From Phycisphaerales bacterium (GTDB lineage Bacteria; Planctomycetota; Phycisphaerae; Phycisphaerales; UBA1924), in assembly GCA_029260345.1 (NCBI GenBank), contig JAJDDK010000006.1:744001-808000 (forward strand): a DNA stretch of 64,000 nt, in the 5' to 3' direction. Shown in pieces: positions 44,894 through 54,363 of the stretch. Position numbers and translations under genes: made by a program. Each line of letters opens with the position of its first letter. The first letter of the stretch is position 1. The notes under the pieces are model-generated. The model searched no databases. It was not told the DNA's origin and worked only from the letters and a program-made list of their open reading frames with translations.

Positions 44894-45439
44894 TTAATGA
44901 TTCATCCACTCCGACCTCAGCAGCCCGTACCGCGCATCATCGTGATACTGCCCCCACTTCAGATCATGCTTACGCAGCACTCCTTCCCGAGTGAACCCGA
45001 GCTTCTCCAGCAGTTTGACTGACGCCGTGTTCGTCGTCCAGCACCCGGCGAAAATCTTGTTGACCAGCATCGATTCGAATCCGAATCGCACCAAAGCGCT
45101 CGTGGCCTCGAACGCATATCCATTTCCGCGATATTGCTTTCCCATGGCATACCCCAGCTCCGCGCGGTTGTCGCGCTGATCGCGTTTGAGCATGGTGTCG
45201 CCGATGACCTCGCCACTCTCAGCCAGGCAGATCACGAACGCGTACTTCGTCTCTTCATCAAGTCCGATCGCACAGTCGCGCACCCATTTCTCGGCGTATT
45301 CAATCGGATACGGCGCCGGGATGCCCACCATGCACCACGCCATCTCCGGCGAATCGCAAAAGGCGTGAATGGCCGCGACGTCATTCAGCGTCGGCGGGCG
45401 CAGCAACAATCGCTCGGTCTGAATCTCAAGCCTGTTCAC
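44894..45439 (-). CDS. GNAT-family N-acetyltransferase (RimJ/RimL type)
   Basis: 181 residues from GTG 45439 with AGGAG 8-12 bases upstream. RimJ/RimL layout: ERLLLRPPTLNDVAAI, GEVIGDTML, AELGYAMGKQYRGNGYAFEATSALVRFGFE (acetyl-CoA loop) and TASVKLLEKLGFTREG. The first 14 bases overlap the upstream GNAT gene in another frame, so the pair is coupled. Substrate (often ribosomal-protein N-termini or amino-acid-like compounds) unknown. Confidence 0.88.
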   Translation of the reverse strand: MNRLEIQTERLLLRPPTLNDVAAIHAFCDSPEMAWCMVGIPAPYPIEYAEKWVRDCAIGLDEETKYAFVICLAESGEVIGDTMLKRDQRDNRAELGYAMGKQYRGNGYAFEATSALVRFGFESMLVNKIFAGCWTTNTASVKLLEKLGFTREGVLRKHDLKWGQYHDDARYGLLRSEWMNH

Positions 45440-45986
45440 GTGAACGCTCCTGCCACTGTTCTCGGGTGAGAATGTACCCATCCGCATCGATGTCCTCATC
45501 ATTCTTGCGGCAGGCGCCGCACACCACGCCAAGCGACTCAAACTCAAGCTTCTGAAGCACGCGCGATGACGCCGGATTGCGCAGCATCGCATGCGCCGTG
45601 ATGCGCTCAAACCCAAGCGATAGAAACCCATAGGTCACCATCGCCCCTGCGGCTTCCGTCGCATACCCGGCGCCCCACCACTGACGCCCAATCGCGTAAC
45701 CAAGCTCGCCTCGGGCGCCGTCATCATGAAACGCAAATCCGATTGACCCGACGAGCGTGCCGTCATCACGCCGCTCGATGAAACGAACGAAGCCCGTGTC
45801 ATCCGCATGCGTTGTCGCGAATCGTTTTATCGCCGCGATCGCATCATCCCGCGTGTACGGGTGCGGGATCGTCAGCGTGTTCGCTGCGATCTCCGGGTCG
45901 TTCAAAACGGCGGGGAGCTGCGCAATATGGCGCGCGGTTGGTTCGCACAGTTGTAGTCGCGGCGTGAGAATCTCTGGCGCATTCAT
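45426..45986 (-). CDS. GNAT-family N-acetyltransferase (RimJ/RimL type)
   Basis: 186 residues. Motifs: TPRLQLCEPTARHIAQL, GTLVGSIGFAF, ELGYAIGRQWWGAGYATEAAGAMVTYGF and NPASSRVLQKLEFE. Only moderately similar to the neighbour it overlaps (14 bases), so old duplication is possible. C-terminal GACRKNDEDIDADG is an unusual acidic tail. GGAG lies 9 bases before the ATG, and dapF ends 7 bases upstream. Confidence 0.88.
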   Translation of the reverse strand: MNAPEILTPRLQLCEPTARHIAQLPAVLNDPEIAANTLTIPHPYTRDDAIAAIKRFATTHADDTGFVRFIERRDDGTLVGSIGFAFHDDGARGELGYAIGRQWWGAGYATEAAGAMVTYGFLSLGFERITAHAMLRNPASSRVLQKLEFESLGVVCGACRKNDEDIDADGYILTREQWQERSREQA

Positions 45987-45993
45987 GGCGACG

Positions 45994-46878
45994 TCACTCC
46001 GGCCAGTCGCCCGAGAAGATCTCCTCAGCGGGACCAGTCATGAAAACGTGATTCGACGCTTCTTCCCAGCGGATGCGTAAATCGCCGCCGGGAAGGTGGA
46101 GCGTTGCGTCTCTTGAAAGTCGACCGGACAGAGCGCCCGCGACCAGCACAGCGCACGCGCCGGTGCCGCAGGCGAGCGTGCGACCACTCCCCCGCTCCCA
46201 CGTCCGCATCGTGCCCTCAGTTGGCGATTGCGTGTGGACAAAATGGGCGTTCACGCGGCGCGGGAAAGCGCTGTGCCGCTCCAGACGCGGGCCATGCTTC
46301 AGCAGGAGCTCATCACCCGGATCTTCATCAAAGAACACCACCATGTGCGGATTACCCATTGAGACGAAGATCGCATTGAAGTCATCAACGCGCCATTCAG
46401 TCGCGTCCGCCACTTGGCCGCCAGCCGTAACTTTGGACTGATCCACCGGGATCTTCGCGAGCTCAAGAATCGGCGCGCCCATGTTGACCGTCGCATGGGT
46501 CACGATGCCGCCCTCGCTGTGAACCTGAATCGGCAGCACCCCCGCGCCGGTCTCGACGTGAATCTTGCCATCGATCGGTCGCACGTGCTCACGATCCACC
46601 GCGAGCTTAGCAACGCAGCGCACGCCGTTGCCGCACATTTCGCCTTCGGATCCGTCCGCATTGAACATGCGCATGCGCGCCTGCGCGCTGCGCCCGGCGC
46701 CCTCCGGAGTTGGCGCACTGACGAGAATCAAGCCGTCCGAACCAACACCGCGATGGCGATCGCTCATGCGCTCTGACAACTCAGGCAAATCAGTGCGGAT
46801 CGCCAGAGCCGGCTCGGCAAACGCATCGAGGTAGAGGTAATCATTCCCGATGCCGTGCATTTTCGTGAAACGAATCAT
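45994..46878 (-). CDS. dapF: Diaminopimelate epimerase
   Basis: 294 residues. Converts LL- to meso-diaminopimelate for lysine and peptidoglycan. Active-site cysteines appear in EMCGNGVRCVA and LACGTGACAVL; KMHGIGNDYLYLD at the start and SMGNPHMVVF are also diagnostic. The ATG at 46878 lies within the end of the M48 gene (38-base overlap). Together with dapL elsewhere in the window it supports the aminotransferase route. Confidence 0.96.
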   Translation of the reverse strand: MIRFTKMHGIGNDYLYLDAFAEPALAIRTDLPELSERMSDRHRGVGSDGLILVSAPTPEGAGRSAQARMRMFNADGSEGEMCGNGVRCVAKLAVDREHVRPIDGKIHVETGAGVLPIQVHSEGGIVTHATVNMGAPILELAKIPVDQSKVTAGGQVADATEWRVDDFNAIFVSMGNPHMVVFFDEDPGDELLLKHGPRLERHSAFPRRVNAHFVHTQSPTEGTMRTWERGSGRTLACGTGACAVLVAGALSGRLSRDATLHLPGGDLRIRWEEASNHVFMTGPAEEIFSGDWPE

Positions 46879-48391
46879 CAATGTGCGCCGTTGGTGTTGA
46901 GATGAATTCGATGCCCGGCTCTAAAGGCGTCTGCGTCCAGACCCAGACGTCAAATAGAGTAGCCGCGCCGAACGCGAGAAGCCCGGCAGCGATGGTGAGT
47001 CGAACGAATCGGCCCGATCGACTGGCGGGGACCTTGTCGACCGGCAACCCGATGATGCGCCGAATGCGCCGGCACCGATCCGCGATGCTCCCGTGCCGCC
47101 AACTGAACTTTCCCTGCGGAATGTGGTTCAGGCGAGCGACCTTTTCAAGGGCGCCGGCCATCCCTTCGGCGGCTGTGGTTGTTACCTCGAGCGAAGGATG
47201 GGGCGCTGCACGCGTCAATCCGCTGGCGTCCTGCACGGCGAAGGCGTCTGCCTCGCGTTCAAACGTGCGGCTGGCAAATCCAAACATCATGAACGCGAAC
47301 GTGATTGCAATGAGAAACGCCCCGATGTCGAAAGCATCGGCGAGGCCTCCTGAAAGCATTTCACGTCCATGAAGCCATTGCATCGCCCAGCTCATTCCCC
47401 ACGTGGCAAGCCCCAGCGATGCGATGAGCGCCCCAAGCAGCCACGGCAAATGTCGCTTTCGCACATGGCCAACTTCATGCGCCATCACCGCATCGAGTTC
47501 ATTCGCCGGCAATCGCTCGATCAGCGCGTCGGTCAGAAGGACGTACCGTAGCCTCGGAATCACGCCGATCACGGCGCCGTTCAGAATCACGCCGCGCGTG
47601 TGCCACACGCGAATGCCGCCCGTGCGAACGCGATGACGATTGCACATCGCCGTGAGCCGATCCCGCAACTCGCCGGGCGGAAGCGGTGTCGTTTCCCACA
47701 GCGCCAGCAATATCGGCGGTGAGCAGATCAGTACGAGCGCGGCGCCGCAGAGCTGAAGCCCCGCAAGCGCGAGCATGGTGGATTCGCTGTCCTCGGGCCA
47801 CGGAAACAGATCCCAACGGTCCACCGCGAAACTGACCGTCTCCCCCCACAGCAGAATGAGCGCAATAGGGAGCAGCGCCGCAAACATGGAATATCGGAGT
47901 TTTTCCCACGTGTACGCCGCACGCCGCGGGAAGGCGTGGATCGGCCGCCCGGTGTCGAGCGAACGAAGCATGGATGCCTCATGAAGGCGACGATCGATGG
48001 GATAGAACGACCACCATGTCGCGGCGTAGGCAAGGATCGGCGGCGCGCACACAATGATCTCATCAAGTCCGATCCAGTCGCCAATGGCGGTTCGCACAGC
48101 GCCGATCCAGTCGAAGGCAAAAACGAAGGCGACGAAGATCAAACCAATGAAGATCCTGGAGAGGCTCACCGTGATATCGGCGCGGCGCATGGCGCGCATA
48201 CTGCCGGTGCGATCAAGCTGTCGTCCGAAACAAATCAGCGCTATGTGAACCATGATGGCGATAATCGCCAAAGCGCCCAGGAGGGCTCCGCCAACGAGGG
48301 CGAACGTCGCATGAGTGGTGCGCTCGAGCGCACCAAACGCGTCATATCCGACCAAGCTCAGAACAATGATGAGGACCAGCGGATGCAGCAT
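46841..48391 (-). CDS. M48 (Ste24/HtpX-like) membrane metallopeptidase
   Basis: 516 residues. Multi-pass N-terminus (six or more helices in residues 1-230), then the zinc-site HEVGH at 305-309 (AHEVGHVRKRH) and the third ligand in EREADAFA. A helix-turn after this and one last membrane helix near the C-terminus (FVRLTIAAGLLAFGAATLF). Possibly quality control of membrane proteins. Its ATG overlaps the lipoprotein stop by one base (TGATG at 48389-48393), showing coupling. Confidence 0.9.
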   Translation of the reverse strand: MLHPLVLIIVLSLVGYDAFGALERTTHATFALVGGALLGALAIIAIMVHIALICFGRQLDRTGSMRAMRRADITVSLSRIFIGLIFVAFVFAFDWIGAVRTAIGDWIGLDEIIVCAPPILAYAATWWSFYPIDRRLHEASMLRSLDTGRPIHAFPRRAAYTWEKLRYSMFAALLPIALILLWGETVSFAVDRWDLFPWPEDSESTMLALAGLQLCGAALVLICSPPILLALWETTPLPPGELRDRLTAMCNRHRVRTGGIRVWHTRGVILNGAVIGVIPRLRYVLLTDALIERLPANELDAVMAHEVGHVRKRHLPWLLGALIASLGLATWGMSWAMQWLHGREMLSGGLADAFDIGAFLIAITFAFMMFGFASRTFEREADAFAVQDASGLTRAAPHPSLEVTTTAAEGMAGALEKVARLNHIPQGKFSWRHGSIADRCRRIRRIIGLPVDKVPASRSGRFVRLTIAAGLLAFGAATLFDVWVWTQTPLEPGIEFISTPTAHIDDSFHENARHRE

Positions 48392-49860
48392 CAGCGTGGC
48401 CGCGAAATCTCGCCCAGATCAATGCGGGCGCCGCCTGGCTGGTAGTAATCGGCGTTGAGCGTGTTATTCGAAATTGTTGTCAGGACAATGCACGACCTGC
48501 CGAATCGATCGGCGTACTCAAGATCGCCATGACCGGGGCCGGCATACTGGCTGTTGCGCGATTTCTGCACATGGAAGTGGTAGTGAAACAGGCTGATCGC
48601 GCCGGCTTCGAGCATTTCTGGTGACGCCACAAAACGTGTGTCGTTGATGCGCTGCGTCGGTCGGGGCGGATACAGAATCGCGACGAAACCATTGCCGACG
48701 GAATCGATCACACCGCCGTATTCCGTCGTCGTGTCGCCCTGATCGCGCGCTGTCTGCTCAAAGAAATCGATTGCCATGTTCGGATCTTCAACCGCTCGGG
48801 CCGCGATGAGCAGCAGGACCGCATCGCCCCAAGAGAGCCGATCGCGCCAGGCACTGAGCGTTTCTCGCTGATCGCCATTGAAATCGACATAGCCGTCTGT
48901 GCGCTGATGGTGCTTGCGGCTTTCGAGTTCTGCATCCAGTCGGCTCAACAATTCCTCACGGGATGCGTGAATCCAGGACGGTTCATTCACCGTGGCCCAG
49001 TAGACGCCGACGACATGGCGAATTGCGAAGCCCTCAAGTTGTTGGTCATTGAGCGTGTTGATCGCTGCGGCGGCCGCGGTCCAAAACTCGGCGTTCTCAG
49101 CTTTGCGCATGGTTCGCAGCCAATCGAGCTGTTCCGATGTGCGAGGCACAATCATCAGGTCATTGGCGCCCGCGAGGAGATCTTCGAGGAGCGCATCGCC
49201 GTCCGCGCTTGACGTGTCGGACACCAGCAGAGCACGTGACTGTGAACCATCCGTATCAATGCGCTGAAGCAATGCCCATGCGTCCATCCGCGCACGATCA
49301 CCGAAGAAACGATCTTCCTGCGGCGTCGAGAAGACGCGATACACCGTTGCTTCAACCGTTTCATCAGGGAAGAGCGCATCAAGGGCGGCGCGCTCCGGAC
49401 GATTGGCATCGGTGGGCTCAACAACAGGCCGTGACCAGCTCCGGACCAAGGCCGGCGCCATTTCCGTCCAAGACCCTTCGGCAGCCAAGTCTGAAATGAT
49501 CTCTATGACTTCCCAGTCCGTCTCCGTGGGAAGCATGAGCGCGAGCATCCGCGAGGTGTCCGCAGGATCTGATTCGAGAAGCGCCGTGATTGCATCAATT
49601 CGAATGACATTCGGCTCGCTCCGCCGCCACGCATATTTCTTGAGCGCTTCTCGCCCCTCGTCGACGGAAATCGTCCCGTCGTCCATTTGCGTCACGATGA
49701 TCTCGATGGCGCGGCGCCGGTCGTTTTTCGTGAGCTCCTGATCTGACAAAGCGGTAACCGGATCGTTCGAGACAGAAGAGTGTGTCTCGCAGCCGCCGAC
49801 GAACACGGTCATTGCAATAGTGAGGGTCCAGAATCGGGGAGCGTGGTTGAATCCGTTCAT
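48391..49860 (-). CDS. Large lipoprotein of unknown function coupled to the M48 protease
   Basis: 489 residues. The lipobox VGGC at about residue 24 follows a hydrophobic signal (TLTIAMTVFV). The middle is rich in helices and acidic residues without a known family. The last ~90 residues contain HYHFHVQKSRNSQYAGPGHGDLEYADR, with two histidines followed by GPGxGD; this recalls a JAMM-like H-x-H...S/P-x-x-D arrangement, though not convincingly. Translational coupling to the M48 protease suggests a partner or substrate adaptor at the membrane. Confidence 0.75.
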   Translation of the reverse strand: MNGFNHAPRFWTLTIAMTVFVGGCETHSSVSNDPVTALSDQELTKNDRRRAIEIIVTQMDDGTISVDEGREALKKYAWRRSEPNVIRIDAITALLESDPADTSRMLALMLPTETDWEVIEIISDLAAEGSWTEMAPALVRSWSRPVVEPTDANRPERAALDALFPDETVEATVYRVFSTPQEDRFFGDRARMDAWALLQRIDTDGSQSRALLVSDTSSADGDALLEDLLAGANDLMIVPRTSEQLDWLRTMRKAENAEFWTAAAAAINTLNDQQLEGFAIRHVVGVYWATVNEPSWIHASREELLSRLDAELESRKHHQRTDGYVDFNGDQRETLSAWRDRLSWGDAVLLLIAARAVEDPNMAIDFFEQTARDQGDTTTEYGGVIDSVGNGFVAILYPPRPTQRINDTRFVASPEMLEAGAISLFHYHFHVQKSRNSQYAGPGHGDLEYADRFGRSCIVLTTISNNTLNADYYQPGGARIDLGEISRPR

Positions 49861-49959
49861 GCCCCAAGAATAGCCGCTCCGCGCCAATGACTGAATCCGA
49901 GGTGATTGTTGGCCGCAGGCCTCGATTGGACTAGGATTGCGCCTTCTCATGGAGCGCTG

Positions 49960-50223
49960 ATGACCCAGACCGCCACGACACCGAAATCGACCGACGATCT
50001 CCAGACCCGTGTGGAGCGAGTTCTGGAGTTGATCCGCCCGGCGATTCAGAGCGACGGCGGGGATATTGAACTGGTCAGCGTCGGTGATGATGGCGTCGTC
50101 CGAATTCGCTTTCACGGCGCCTGCATTGGCTGCCCGTCAAGCAACATGACGTTGAAGCTCGGGATCGAAGAGAACCTCAGGAAAAATATTGCCGGGGTCA
50201 CGGAAGTCATCGCCGTCGACTAG
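49960..50223 (+). CDS. NifU C-terminal domain (NFU) iron-sulfur scaffold protein
   Basis: 87 residues. The conserved scaffold motif is in FHGACIGCPSSNMTLKLGIEENL, where CxxC binds or transfers a 4Fe-4S cluster. Preceding IRPAIQSDGGDIELV is typical. GGAG (49951-49954) sits 5 bases before the ATG at 49960. Stand-alone gene in the divergent space between the lipoprotein and csrA. Confidence 0.93.
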   Translation: MTQTATTPKSTDDLQTRVERVLELIRPAIQSDGGDIELVSVGDDGVVRIRFHGACIGCPSSNMTLKLGIEENLRKNIAGVTEVIAVD

Positions 50224-50370
50224 CGTTCGCTAAGTCTGGCGCGGCCTGGCGAACCAGCGCAAGTCCTGCGCCAAACACATTTTCGGACGCACTTTTTTTG
50301 TTTCTTTCCGATCGTAAACTCTGCTAGTCTACGCGCGGTGGTTTCTTACGGTGGGGGCCAGGCATAGGCC

Positions 50371-50394
50371 TAGGAAGGACAGGAGGTCCTGCGC
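50371..50394 (+). promoter_or_regulatory. csrA Shine-Dalgarno hairpin with GGA loop (putative CsrA autoregulatory site)
   Basis: AGGAC (50376-50380), loop AGGAG (50381-50385), GTCCT (50386-50390). The Shine-Dalgarno AGGAGG (50381-50386) is 8 bases before the ATG. GGA in a loop, preceded by ACA, matches known CsrA sites; a second AGGA occurs at 50372-50375. Confidence 0.6.
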
Positions 50395-50613
50395 ATGCTC
50401 GTGATTACACGGCGCGAAGGCGAAGAGGTGGTCATCGGTGATCCTCGGAATCCGGTCGGCGTTGTTCGCATCGCCGGGATTCGTGGCGATCGTGTGCGGC
50501 TCGCGTTTGATTTTCCGCGCGAAGTAGATGTGCATCGTCGAGAAATCGCGTTGCAAATTCTCGCTGAAGATCAGTCGGAGGACGCCGCGGCGGTCAATGC
50601 CGGCGCCAGCTGA
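50395..50613 (+). CDS. csrA: Carbon storage regulator CsrA
   Basis: 72 residues. RNA-binding dimer that alters translation of target mRNAs at GGA motifs. Motifs: MLVITRREGEEVVIGD and the RNA-contact end VDVHRREIALQI. The family standard is ~60 residues; here the C-terminus has a short acidic extension. An SD hairpin in the leader suggests autoregulation. Convergent with the TolC gene 25 bases away. Confidence 0.96.
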   Translation: MLVITRREGEEVVIGDPRNPVGVVRIAGIRGDRVRLAFDFPREVDVHRREIALQILAEDQSEDAAAVNAGAS

Positions 50614-50637
50614 ACCGCTTTCACATCTTCAGAGTGA

Positions 50638-52326
50638 TTAATTCGCGCCGCTGTCGCCGTACGCCATCGGCCCGGGGGATTTGTCGTCGCGCGGATCGAG
50701 CGGTTGCCAATCGACCCTCGCGGCGCCGAGCATCGTTCCGGTCGCGAACGCGAGATCGACTTTGCCGACCTCGTATTCCACAATGGCGCGAATCTCAGAA
50801 AGCTGCGCATCGGCCAGGCGCGTCGCAGCTTCGAGCACATCATTGCTCGTGCTGCGGCCGACATCGAATTGACGTTGCTCGGCTTCGAGGGTGCGAGCCG
50901 CGAGCAGCGCCGATTGGGACGCGGCCATGATGCGCTGCCAGCCGGAATCGATGTTGTCAATGGCGTCGAGCACTTCTTGCGTGATCGCAAGTTCACGCGC
51001 ATCCACCGTCGCAAGTCGCTGGAGCCGCACGAGAATGGCCTGTTGAACACGCGACTTCGCGGCCATATTGCCGATCGGGATCTCCGCCGTCAGACCGAGG
51101 ATCCAGTCATCAAACTCTGCGGTTCGGAGCTGATCGAGCGCGGCGCTTGTTGAACTGCCAAGGCCGTTGAGGCGATAGGTGTAATCCACGGAGAACAAAG
51201 GCAGGGCGCGATTGCGCTCAAATGCGATTGTGCTTTCGTCAATGGCGAGCTGGAGTTCAAGCTCAAGCATTTCCATGCGGTTTGCAATGCCTTGCGTGAC
51301 AAGTTCGTCAGCTTCGAACCCGTATTGGCCCGGGTCCGGGAGGCTCTCTGTCTCCAGCATGATCGGCGTATCAAGATTGAGCCCGGGCAAGTGAATCAGT
51401 CGCTTGAGTTCGCGCTGGCGAAGCCGCACTTCGTTTTGAGCGACGATGATGGCTTCAAGACGCTGCGCCAGCCCTTCCTCAGCACGGAGCACTTCGATCT
51501 CCGCCACATCACCGGCACGCACGCGTCTCTCGGCTCGCTCGAGTTGCGCCATGGCGAGTTCGTATTGCTGCTGCGTGACAAGCAGCGCTTGACGAGCGGC
51601 ATACAAACGCCAGTACGCGCGATCCGACGTGGCGACCTGTCGAATGATTTCGAGCTTTGTTCGCGCTTCGGAGATGCCTTCGTTGAGTGCGGCGACGCGA
51701 AGTTGGTAGGTATTCGCTCGCCGACCGGCGCCTCGAAGCAATGGCTGCGAAATCGAAATCGCGGCGTCAGCCGTAAACGACGGATTCAGCGTTGAAAACT
51801 GATTGTTCGTTTCCGTCTTGTCGAAAGGCAGTCGTACGGTCACTTCACCGCCCGTGCGCAGCGGAATTCGCACGCCGAGATCGGCGTTGATTTGGTCAAC
51901 CTGGCTGCCGACGAGTGAAGTCGCCGTCGGCTGATCAAGGTTGGTGAACTGCAAATTTGCAAAGAAGACGGCTTCCCAGCGAGCTTCTTCAGCGCTGACA
52001 TTCTCATTGGCGATGGCCGGATCAATGAGCGCGACGCGCAAGTCGAGATTGTTCTCCAGCGTCCAGGCTCTGATTTGTTCAATCGTCACCGGCATCGTCG
52101 CCAAGCCTTCGAACGGATTGGGCGGCTCAGGGCGCTCGCCTTCGGCGAGGGGCGCCTCGGGAAGTCGCTGCGCGTTGATCTCCAGCGGCTCAATATTTCG
52201 AACCAAATTGCGGGGAATCTCCGGGCCGTAGTCCGCAGGGATGGTGCGGAACGGATTGTTGCAGCCGGAGAGCGCCGCTGTCGCCGCGACCACCGCCGTG
52301 GTCACGGCCCACGTGAGTTTATTCAT
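50638..52326 (-). CDS. TolC-family outer-membrane efflux lipoprotein
   Basis: 562 residues. Lipobox LSGC (about residue 22) after a signal peptide. Two OEP domains of long helices and strands: NLDLRVALIDPAIANENVSAEE, DAAISISQPLLRGAGRR, YWRLYAARQALLVTQQQYELA and GRSTSNDVLEAATRLADAQL. Forms the outer-membrane duct for the adjacent ABC pump; start overlaps the permease end by 8 bases. Confidence 0.9.
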   Translation of the reverse strand: MNKLTWAVTTAVVAATAALSGCNNPFRTIPADYGPEIPRNLVRNIEPLEINAQRLPEAPLAEGERPEPPNPFEGLATMPVTIEQIRAWTLENNLDLRVALIDPAIANENVSAEEARWEAVFFANLQFTNLDQPTATSLVGSQVDQINADLGVRIPLRTGGEVTVRLPFDKTETNNQFSTLNPSFTADAAISISQPLLRGAGRRANTYQLRVAALNEGISEARTKLEIIRQVATSDRAYWRLYAARQALLVTQQQYELAMAQLERAERRVRAGDVAEIEVLRAEEGLAQRLEAIIVAQNEVRLRQRELKRLIHLPGLNLDTPIMLETESLPDPGQYGFEADELVTQGIANRMEMLELELQLAIDESTIAFERNRALPLFSVDYTYRLNGLGSSTSAALDQLRTAEFDDWILGLTAEIPIGNMAAKSRVQQAILVRLQRLATVDARELAITQEVLDAIDNIDSGWQRIMAASQSALLAARTLEAEQRQFDVGRSTSNDVLEAATRLADAQLSEIRAIVEYEVGKVDLAFATGTMLGAARVDWQPLDPRDDKSPGPMAYGDSGAN

Positions 52327-53560
52327 GTCGGAGGGCCTCGATCGGATCCAGTCGTGCAGCTTTGATGGCGGGGAACATACCAAAGATCACACCGACGCCC
52401 GCAGAAAAGATAAATGCGAGCGCAATTGCCCATGGCGGAATGTTTGCATGTTCGAGCGGTGTATCCGGCATGTTTTGCAGCGCCAATGTCAGGGCCTGCC
52501 CAATGACAAGTCCAATCAATCCGCCGACCATGCAAAGCACGACCGCTTCAACAAGGAATTGCATCAGAATAATGCCCGGTCGCGCGCCGACCGCCTTGCG
52601 CAAACCAATCTCGCGTGTGCGCTCACTCACCGAAACAAGCATGATGTTCATGATCCCGATGCCGCCGACCAGAAGCGAAATGCTCACAATGCCGCCGGCG
52701 ACGGCCGTCATGCCCGCCGCGATGCCTTTGAATTGGTCAATCGCCTGTTGTGTGGCAAAGATGAAGAACGTGTCGTCTTCACCCGGCTCAAGCCCGCGCA
52801 GATTGCGCAAGGTAAATCGAATCTGCGCTTCGGCTTCGTCTGCCTCGTCCGGGTTGGTCATCTGGGCGAACGCATCGCGAATCCAAAGACCGTTGTCGAT
52901 CTTCATAGATGTGGACAGCGGCGTGAACACTTCGCTGCGGACATCGCCGCCGCCAAACATCGGCGACAATTGCTTCGTCTCCACCACGCCGACGATCAAA
53001 AACCGCAGGTTGTCGATGAGGATGTAGTCACCCACCGGGTCACGGTCGAGATTCAATTCCTCGATCGCCTCATCGTTGACGATGCAGACGTATCGCATTT
53101 CTTCTTCATCGATGCGATTGAACTGGCGGCCGATGATGACGTGACGGTCCTGAATGTCGTGCCAGTCAGGCCAGATGCCCGTGACGAGCACGCCTTCCTT
53201 CACGAACTCGCCGACACGTATGGAATAGCTGTTGTAGTACCGCGGCGTGATGCGCTCGACGGCCGGGCAATGCTCGCGAATGGCCTCAATTTCAGGGATC
53301 GTCAACTGAACTTGTCGCCAGCTGATGCGGTTTTGCATGGACTCTGGCACCGTTCCATCAAGGAACATGGTTCGAGCGCCAAAGGTCTCAAATTCAGTCA
53401 GCACGTAATTCTGGAGTCCCGTGAGTGCAGCGATCACCGCCGTCACGGAGCCAACACCGATGATGATGCCGAGCGCCGTCAGAAGCGCGCGCATTTTGTT
53501 CGCCCAAATCTGCCCGAGCGCAAGCACGACGGTTTGAAGGATCACGCGGAAGACCATCAT
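52319..53560 (-). CDS. MacB-like ABC transporter permease
   Basis: 413 residues. One N-terminal helix (residues ~20-45), a large MacB periplasmic domain and three C-terminal helices in FtsX style. Family text: [54 protein letters not shown] and [14 protein letters not shown]. Acts with the ATPase encoded just upstream (ATGA overlap 53557-53560) and the TolC-like protein; likely mechanotransmission rather than classical transport. Confidence 0.93.
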   Translation of the reverse strand: MMVFRVILQTVVLALGQIWANKMRALLTALGIIIGVGSVTAVIAALTGLQNYVLTEFETFGARTMFLDGTVPESMQNRISWRQVQLTIPEIEAIREHCPAVERITPRYYNSYSIRVGEFVKEGVLVTGIWPDWHDIQDRHVIIGRQFNRIDEEEMRYVCIVNDEAIEELNLDRDPVGDYILIDNLRFLIVGVVETKQLSPMFGGGDVRSEVFTPLSTSMKIDNGLWIRDAFAQMTNPDEADEAEAQIRFTLRNLRGLEPGEDDTFFIFATQQAIDQFKGIAAGMTAVAGGIVSISLLVGGIGIMNIMLVSVSERTREIGLRKAVGARPGIILMQFLVEAVVLCMVGGLIGLVIGQALTLALQNMPDTPLEHANIPPWAIALAFIFSAGVGVIFGMFPAIKAARLDPIEALRHE

Positions 53561-54363
53561 GATGTCGCCTCCACGGGATGTTGACTGACCTCATCGGCCA
53601 AGTCGCTCAATCGCTCCGCCGCCTGATTGACCCACTCCCGGTGAATTGGGTCCTGCGCCGTTGGAAGGTCGGAACGAATGCGGCCGTCGTATAAACGAAT
53701 GATTCGCGCCGCGTGCCCAGCGACATCTTCTTCATGTGTGACGATGACGATGGTCTGCCCTTCGTCGTGAAGCTGCCGGAAGAGTCCGATGATTTCGTCG
53801 CTCGTGACGGAATCAAGGTTGCCGGTCGGTTCATCCGCAAGCAGGATGCTCGGCGACGTCACCAGGGCACGCGCCACGGCGACGCGCTGGCGCTGGCCGC
53901 CGGACAACTGGTTCGGCCGATGATGCTGCCGATCCGCGAGCCCCACGCGGTCGAGCGCGCGTTTAGCGGCGCGGCGGGCGCCGAGCCAGTTCGCCTTCGA
54001 ATACAGCAGCGGAAGCATGACATTCTTCAACGCTGAAGCACGAGGCAAGAGTTCAAAAGTCTGAAATACAAACCCGATTTCGACATTGCGCACGTTGGCG
54101 AGTTCGCCTGCGCCCATCTTTTCAACAGGTTTGCCGTTCAGCAAATACGAGCCGCTTGTGGGTCGGTCGAGGCATCCGAGCACATTCATGAGTGTGGATT
54201 TGCCTGATCCGGACGGCCCCATGATCGCGACAAATTCGTTCTTCTGAATGGTCATGTCGACGCCGCGCAGCGCATGCACGCGCTCGACGCCCATCTTGTA
54301 GACCTTCTTCAGTCGACGAATCTCAATCGCGGACATGCGTGCACTCGTCATGGGGTTCATCAT
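53557..54363 (-). CDS. MacB/LolD-type ABC transporter ATPase
   Basis: 268 residues. Walker [11 protein letters not shown]-loop [10 protein letters not shown], signature [16 protein letters not shown], Walker [13 protein letters not shown] and H-loop VTHEEDV. The C-terminal ~35 residues ([19 protein letters not shown]) are an addition beyond the core. The start overlaps the adaptor stop (ATGA at 54360-54363), so adaptor, ATPase, permease and TolC form a single coupled operon. Confidence 0.95.
   Translation of the reverse strand: MMNPMTSARMSAIEIRRLKKVYKMGVERVHALRGVDMTIQKNEFVAIMGPSGSGKSTLMNVLGCLDRPTSGSYLLNGKPVEKMGAGELANVRNVEIGFVFQTFELLPRASALKNVMLPLLYSKANWLGARRAAKRALDRVGLADRQHHRPNQLSGGQRQRVAVARALVTSPSILLADEPTGNLDSVTSDEIIGLFRQLHDEGQTIVIVTHEEDVAGHAARIIRLYDGRIRSDLPTAQDPIHREWVNQAAERLSDLADEVSQHPVEATS

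Noticed and set aside
52241-53584. 447-codon open frame opposite the MacB-like permease
   Set aside because: The permease on the other strand has complete family motifs; the antisense frame is low-complexity Arg/His-rich.
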